A stretch of DNA of 9,539 nucleotides, from NCBI GenBank assembly GCA_003096255.1, contig PIXS01000030.1, positions 1 through 9,539 on the forward strand, read 5' to 3'. Both the position numbers and the translations under genes were made by a program. Within the stretch, counting starts at the first letter, position 1; every line of letters starts with the position of its first letter. This stretch comes from Candidatus Bathyarchaeum sp. GTDB lineage: Archaea > Thermoproteota > Bathyarchaeia > Bathyarchaeales > Bathyarchaeaceae. Shown one piece after another: positions 6,751-9,539 of the stretch. The notes beneath the pieces were generated by a model. That model worked only from the letters and a program-made list of their open reading frames with translations, had not been told where the DNA came from and did not search any database.

Positions 6751-7049
6751 GGGTGAAAAAAATAATAACATACTATGGCTACCAAGACGGATCAGGCGAA
6801 TACTACATCGTAATCGACGCAGAAAAATGCAACAGCTGCGGCGAATGCATAAAACAGTGCCCTCAGGGCGCCCTACAGATGGAAACAATGTTTATCGACC
6901 TTGAAGACAAAGAGGTAGCCGCAGTCACAGAAGAGCACCGCAAAAAGATCAGATACACATGCGCTCCCTGCAAACCCGAAGACGGCACTGCGCCCTGCGT
7001 CAAAGCATGTAGCCAACAAGCGATATCATGTATCTGGAAACAGAAATAA
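6747..7049 (+). CDS. Two-cluster [4Fe-4S] ferredoxin, last gene of the reductase operon
   Basis: Small soluble electron carrier, probably the donor to the ATPase pair. TTG 6747 overlaps the upstream TGA, giving 100 residues; GTG 6753 (98 residues) is an equally possible start, and both imply coupled translation. Cluster I is C28-x2-C31-x2-C34-x3-C38-P. Cluster II is C72-x2-C75-x8-C84-x3-C88, with the wide x8 gap known from CooF/HydN-type electron-transfer subunits rather than classic bacterial ferredoxins. An extra C95 sits near the C-terminus. About 33 residues, including an acidic DLEDKE stretch, separate the clusters. bcr and bzd benzoyl-CoA reductase operons also carry a ferredoxin gene, so the context supports the donor role. 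Confidence 0.88.
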   Translation: MRVKKIITYYGYQDGSGEYYIVIDAEKCNSCGECIKQCPQGALQMETMFIDLEDKEVAAVTEEHRKKIRYTCAPCKPEDGTAPCVKACSQQAISCIWKQK

Positions 7050-7066
7050 TTCAAAAAACTGTACAA

Positions 7067-7124
7067 GCACACTTTTGTGCCTAAACTGCCTTGTGCCACT
7101 TTTGTTTTTTGGGATAATTTTTTT
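7067..7124 (+). terminator. Hairpin and T-tracts ending the reductase operon
   Basis: GCACA (7067-7071) and TGTGC (7076-7080) form a short hairpin 18 bases after the ferredoxin stop. T runs follow at 7105-7110 (six) and 7118-7124 (seven). The T runs are the archaeal-type signal. The second also overlaps the A/T-rich box proposed for the next gene, so the stretch may serve both ends. Confidence 0.5.
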
Positions 7125-7129
7125 ATTTA
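7118..7129 (+). promoter_or_regulatory. Candidate TATA box for the Gfo/Idh/MocA gene
   Basis: A TTTTTTTATTTA stretch sits about 40-50 bases before the preferred ATG at 7167. Archaeal spacing would place the transcription start near 7150, just upstream of or within the GGAG at 7154-7157. This supports ATG 7167 over ATG 7143. The sequence is simple T/A, so the call is tentative. Confidence 0.3.
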
Positions 7130-7166
7130 GATTGTCTATTGGATGAAACTACTGGAGACGACTGTG

Positions 7167-8219
7167 ATGAATGTAGGAATAGTTGGTTGCGGATACATTT
7201 CGGGCATACATGTCCATGCATGGAGAGACTCGGGAGTTTCCGTAGCCGCAGCCTGTGACTTGAACGAAAAAGCAGCAATGCAATTCACTAAAGACTTCAA
7301 AATTCCCTCCCACTACACCAACTTTTCCGAAATGCTCAACAAAGAAGACCTCTCCGCCGTTTCAGTTTGTGTCCCCCCCAGATTTCACACAAACATAGCA
7401 GTGGAGGCTCTGAATTCAGGCTGCAACGTCGTTGTTGAGAAACCCTTCACGGTAAACACTGATGAGGCAGAAAGGCTGCTGGGCACCCTCAAGAAAACGT
7501 CCAGTAAACTGACAATAATCCACAGTCAACTCTATGAGCACTCAATTTTTCATGCCATGCAACGCGTTAAAGCAGGCGACATCGGACAAGTCGTAGGAAT
7601 GGATGTAGGAATCTTGCACAGCCCTGACGAAATAATGGCAGCAGACAAAAACCACTGGTGCCACAAACTACCAGGCGGCAGATTTGGAGAAAACCTCCCT
7701 CATCCAATCTATCTTCTTCAAGCTTTTCTGGGAGACCTGAAAATCAAGTCTGTGTTAACGGACAAACTGGGTTCTGCCCCTTGGATGCCATTTGATGAAC
7801 TGCGGGTAATTTTAGAGGCTGGAGAAAACAAGTTTGGAACCATTCACATTAGCTTCAATGCGCAAGGACATGACCGAACAGACGTTCATGCAAACATTTA
7901 CGGCACTGCAGGCACAATGCATGCTGGAATCTATCCCATAAGTAGCTTAATGGTTTCGAAGCCTGGGCGTGGAATAATGCACTTTGGCAACATGGAGCAG
8001 CAAATCAAAATCTGGGGTGCATACATTGGAAATATTCTGTCTAAAGGAAAAACTCCACGATACTACAGTGTCTCCCATGCACGGATTATAAAATCATTTG
8101 TGGAGAGCCTCAAAGGCAACGGAAAGCCCCTGGTCACCCCTGAGAATGGCTATGAAAATGTTCGAGTTGTTGAAGAAATCTGTAAACTGATAGAAGAAAA
8201 ACGGGTTTCCCAAAAATAG
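7167..8219 (+). CDS. Gfo/Idh/MocA-family NAD(P)-dependent oxidoreductase
   Basis: Predicted cytoplasmic NAD(P)-dependent dehydrogenase or reductase of sugar-, inositol- or sugar-nucleotide-type substrates. The 350-residue product has an N-terminal Rossmann fold with GIVGCGYISG (4-13), CDLNE at the end of strand 2, VCVPPRFH (68-74) and the family hallmark VVVEKPF (88-94). The C-terminal substrate domain has GGRFGENLPHPIYLL (170-184), whose H179 matches the usual catalytic-site histidine. ATG 7167 is preferred: a GGAG lies upstream at normal spacing and the Rossmann motif then starts at residue 4 as usual. ATG 7143, 24 bases upstream and in frame, lacks a ribosome site. A T-rich gap separates it from the ferredoxin gene, so it is probably its own unit. 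Family certain, substrate unknown. Confidence 0.9.
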   Translation: MNVGIVGCGYISGIHVHAWRDSGVSVAAACDLNEKAAMQFTKDFKIPSHYTNFSEMLNKEDLSAVSVCVPPRFHTNIAVEALNSGCNVVVEKPFTVNTDEAERLLGTLKKTSSKLTIIHSQLYEHSIFHAMQRVKAGDIGQVVGMDVGILHSPDEIMAADKNHWCHKLPGGRFGENLPHPIYLLQAFLGDLKIKSVLTDKLGSAPWMPFDELRVILEAGENKFGTIHISFNAQGHDRTDVHANIYGTAGTMHAGIYPISSLMVSKPGRGIMHFGNMEQQIKIWGAYIGNILSKGKTPRYYSVSHARIIKSFVESLKGNGKPLVTPENGYENVRVVEEICKLIEEKRVSQK

Positions 8220-8222
8220 AGG

Positions 8223-8909
8223 TTATTGTGAAGACTGCTTCCGTAGGGCATGCCTAACAGCAGTCTCTGTTTCCACATGAACTAACCTATGGCTTTTCCC
8301 GCAGATGGGACATGACCAAACTTGCCCAGTGTCAACCTCTTTCTTAGGCACCTTAGGCTTTGAGGTTTGTTCTTTTTCTTCCAGTTTTTCTGCTGGTGTG
8401 GACTTTGAAAGCGACCAGGCTCGTTCAAGCACAAAAAGGGTTATCATATGCTTTTCGTCTTCTGGATTAGATAACGTGACTAAGTATTTGCCTGGCGCCT
8501 TTTTTCCAGTCGCCTCTTCATAGAGTCTGACGTCATAGTTTTCTCTGATAACTGCAGGGACTTCGTCGATGGTGGAGACAATTTTCCGATTAACCTTATC
8601 GTTCTCACCTACCTGTGTTAGGGAGATAACGTCATAGAACATTCCCTCAATGTTGCTTCTTTGGAAAAGCATGGTTCTTCCTTCAAGCTGGGAATAGCGG
8701 ATGCCTGCGGGGCACTTCACAGCTTTAACCAAAATTTTTCCTTGCTCCATGTCTCTGCACAGCTTGAGAAGCCACTCGCCAGTAAGGAAGTCCTTGACTG
8801 TGTAGAAGTTTACTTCGCCGCTTCTTAATTGGCGCAAACTCATGTCATACCATGCGTCGTTTGGTCGTGTTTCAACTCGTCTAACTTTGATGTTGTCTAG
8901 AAACTGCAA
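8223..8909 (-). CDS. Protein of unknown function with C-terminal Cys/His zinc-knuckle-like tail
   Basis: I do not recognise the family. The 228-residue product starts at TTG 8909, supported by AAGGAG at 8919-8924 with a 9-base spacer. Residues 1 to about 165 look like a soluble alpha/beta domain with no signal peptide or membrane segment. A Lys/Glu/Pro-rich linker (about 170-195) leads to CPICGKSHRLVH, placing C200, C203, H207 and H211 as a possible single zinc site, followed by a basic end. Such a layout is common in small archaeal nucleic-acid- or protein-binding factors, but nothing shows which. It converges on the MocA-type gene with 3 bases between stop codons. Good coding quality and a strong ribosome site make the gene itself likely. 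Confidence 0.75.
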   Translation of the reverse strand: MQFLDNIKVRRVETRPNDAWYDMSLRQLRSGEVNFYTVKDFLTGEWLLKLCRDMEQGKILVKAVKCPAGIRYSQLEGRTMLFQRSNIEGMFYDVISLTQVGENDKVNRKIVSTIDEVPAVIRENYDVRLYEEATGKKAPGKYLVTLSNPEDEKHMITLFVLERAWSLSKSTPAEKLEEKEQTSKPKVPKKEVDTGQVWSCPICGKSHRLVHVETETAVRHALRKQSSQ

Positions 8910-8918
8910 AACACTACA

Positions 8919-8924
8919 CTCCTT
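8919..8924 (-). promoter_or_regulatory. Ribosome binding site deciding a TTG start
   Basis: AAGGAG on the minus strand stands 9 bases before the TTG at 8909. It is among the strongest ribosome sites in the window and justifies the non-ATG start of the unknown-function gene. Confidence 0.6.
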
Positions 8925-9013
8925 GCTACCTTGTTGTGTTTTCGTGCTAAAAATGATTACGATGAAATGCCAAGACCTGTAACTAACGGAAAAAATGCTT
9001 TACACTAAAGTAA

Positions 9014-9056
9014 TAAAAAAAGAAAAAAGGGAGAGGTTTTGCCCCTATTTGAGGGG
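9014..9056 (-). terminator. Hairpin plus T-tracts ending the surface-protein gene
   Basis: Read on the minus strand, CCCCT (9056-9052) and AGGGG (9046-9042) pair around a 5-base loop just 6 bases after the TAA of the surface-protein gene. Runs of six and seven Ts follow (9028-9023 and 9021-9015). This is a compact intrinsic-terminator shape, and it separates the surface-protein gene from the downstream zinc-knuckle gene. Confidence 0.6.
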
Positions 9057-9062
9057 ACTTTT

Positions 9063-9539
9063 TTAGGCTATTTTCCGCTGAATAATGAATACTCCAGCTA
9101 TTGAGCCGATTGCCGCAATCAGTGCAAGGACCACTGCGATCCACACTGGCAGCATGTCAACAGGGAGGTTATCATTAACATCGGTTTCGACGGCTGCGAT
9201 GTCAGTCTTTGCAGTTGCAAGATCTACTTTGACGGTGCCTAGGTCAGTTTCAATTGTTGCTATGCTACCTTGGATGTCGGTTATGTTTCCTGTGATTGTT
9301 CCAAGTGTAGTTTGGATTTCGATTACGTCACCGGCAATTAGACCAGTAACATCATCAATATCGCCTACAGTGGACTCCACAGAAGTTATAGTGGCATCCA
9401 AGTCATCTAGTGTAGCTTCGAAAGTGCCGATGGTAGTGTTGATTATTAGAACGTCACCATACATACTTCCGATTACAGCATCGATGCTATCTAGCTTAGT
9501 CATGACAGGACCGAGGTCCGTATCAATGTTTGCAATGTC
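9063..9539 (-). CDS. C-terminal part of a repetitive, membrane-anchored cell-surface protein, cut by window edge
   Basis: The frame stays open to the last base, so the ATG at 9503 is probably internal and only the last 159 residues are visible. The chain is built from isoleucine/leucine-spaced polar segments rich in T, D, S and G, with regular I/L/V positions suggesting a coiled coil or elongated stalk. Counting from the ATG at 9503, GSMYGDVLIINTTIGT (12-27) recurs as GLIAGDVIEIQTTLGT (54-69), a 42-residue period. After LPVDMLP comes a single hydrophobic helix (about 119-141) and a short basic tail QRKIA, the layout of an outside-facing protein anchored by its C-terminus. Archaeal S-layer stalk proteins such as SlaB of Sulfolobales share this coiled-coil plus membrane-helix ending; that parallel is an inference. 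There is almost no aromatic or cysteine content in the repeat region. Confidence 0.7.
   Translation of the reverse strand, partial: DIANIDTDLGPVMTKLDSIDAVIGSMYGDVLIINTTIGTFEATLDDLDATITSVESTVGDIDDVTGLIAGDVIEIQTTLGTITGNITDIQGSIATIETDLGTVKVDLATAKTDIAAVETDVNDNLPVDMLPVWIAVVLALIAAIGSIAGVFIIQRKIA

Noticed and set aside
3711..7049. Confident naming of the operon as benzoyl-CoA reductase (bcrABCD or bzdNOPQ)
   Set aside because: Only one catalytic subunit is present, its cysteine pattern looks like the DCCP/YjiM branch, and no aromatic-pathway genes adjoin. Symbols were left blank.
1..9539. CRISPR arrays, insertion sequences, integrase or attachment sites
   Set aside because: No regularly spaced identical repeats, no transposase-like protein and no terminal inverted repeats flanking a gene block were seen; the window looks like ordinary chromosome.

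Overview
The window looks like a chromosomal piece of an uncultivated anaerobic archaeon. Support comes from short TATA-like boxes placed for archaeal promoters, T-tract gene ends, a lipoate ligase with only the catalytic domain, a K+-independent membrane pyrophosphatase and an S-layer-stalk-like surface protein. A TACK-lineage archaeon of the Bathyarchaeia type is my best guess from gene content, but it is an inference: no rRNA or other marker gene is present.

Layout, left to right. Positions 1-1767 (+) hold the 3' part of a proton-pumping pyrophosphatase gene (hppA), cut by the window edge. It meets a convergent lipoate-protein ligase/octanoyltransferase-like gene (1777-2574, -) after 9 bases, and a strong hairpin plus T-rich tract lies inside the ligase 3' end. 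A GNAT acetyltransferase (2663-3199, +) is divergent from the ligase across 88 bases. A 511-base gap (3200-3710) has no convincing gene but carries an imperfect direct repeat and a near-perfect palindrome.

The centre of interest is a tight four-gene operon (3711-7049, +): a 2-hydroxyacyl-CoA dehydratase/benzoyl-CoA reductase-like catalytic subunit, two different BadF/BadG-type ATPase activators, and a two-cluster ferredoxin. Together they look like a complete electron path: ferredoxin to an ATP-driven 'archerase' heterodimer to an iron-sulfur catalytic protein. Only one catalytic subunit is encoded. It carries a six-position cysteine pattern more like the double-cubane-cluster proteins (DCCP, E. 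coli YjiM) than a classical dehydratase or benzoyl-CoA reductase half. The ATPases, however, are paired as in bcr/bzd benzoyl-CoA reductases. The substrate cannot be read from the sequence.

After a T-rich gap comes a Gfo/Idh/MocA-type oxidoreductase (7167-8219, +) with its own likely promoter. A convergent gene of unknown function with a C-terminal Cys/His zinc-knuckle-like tail follows (8223-8909, -). The window ends with the C-terminal part of a repetitive, membrane-anchored surface protein (9063-9539, -) that runs off the right edge and is followed by a hairpin and T-tract terminator.
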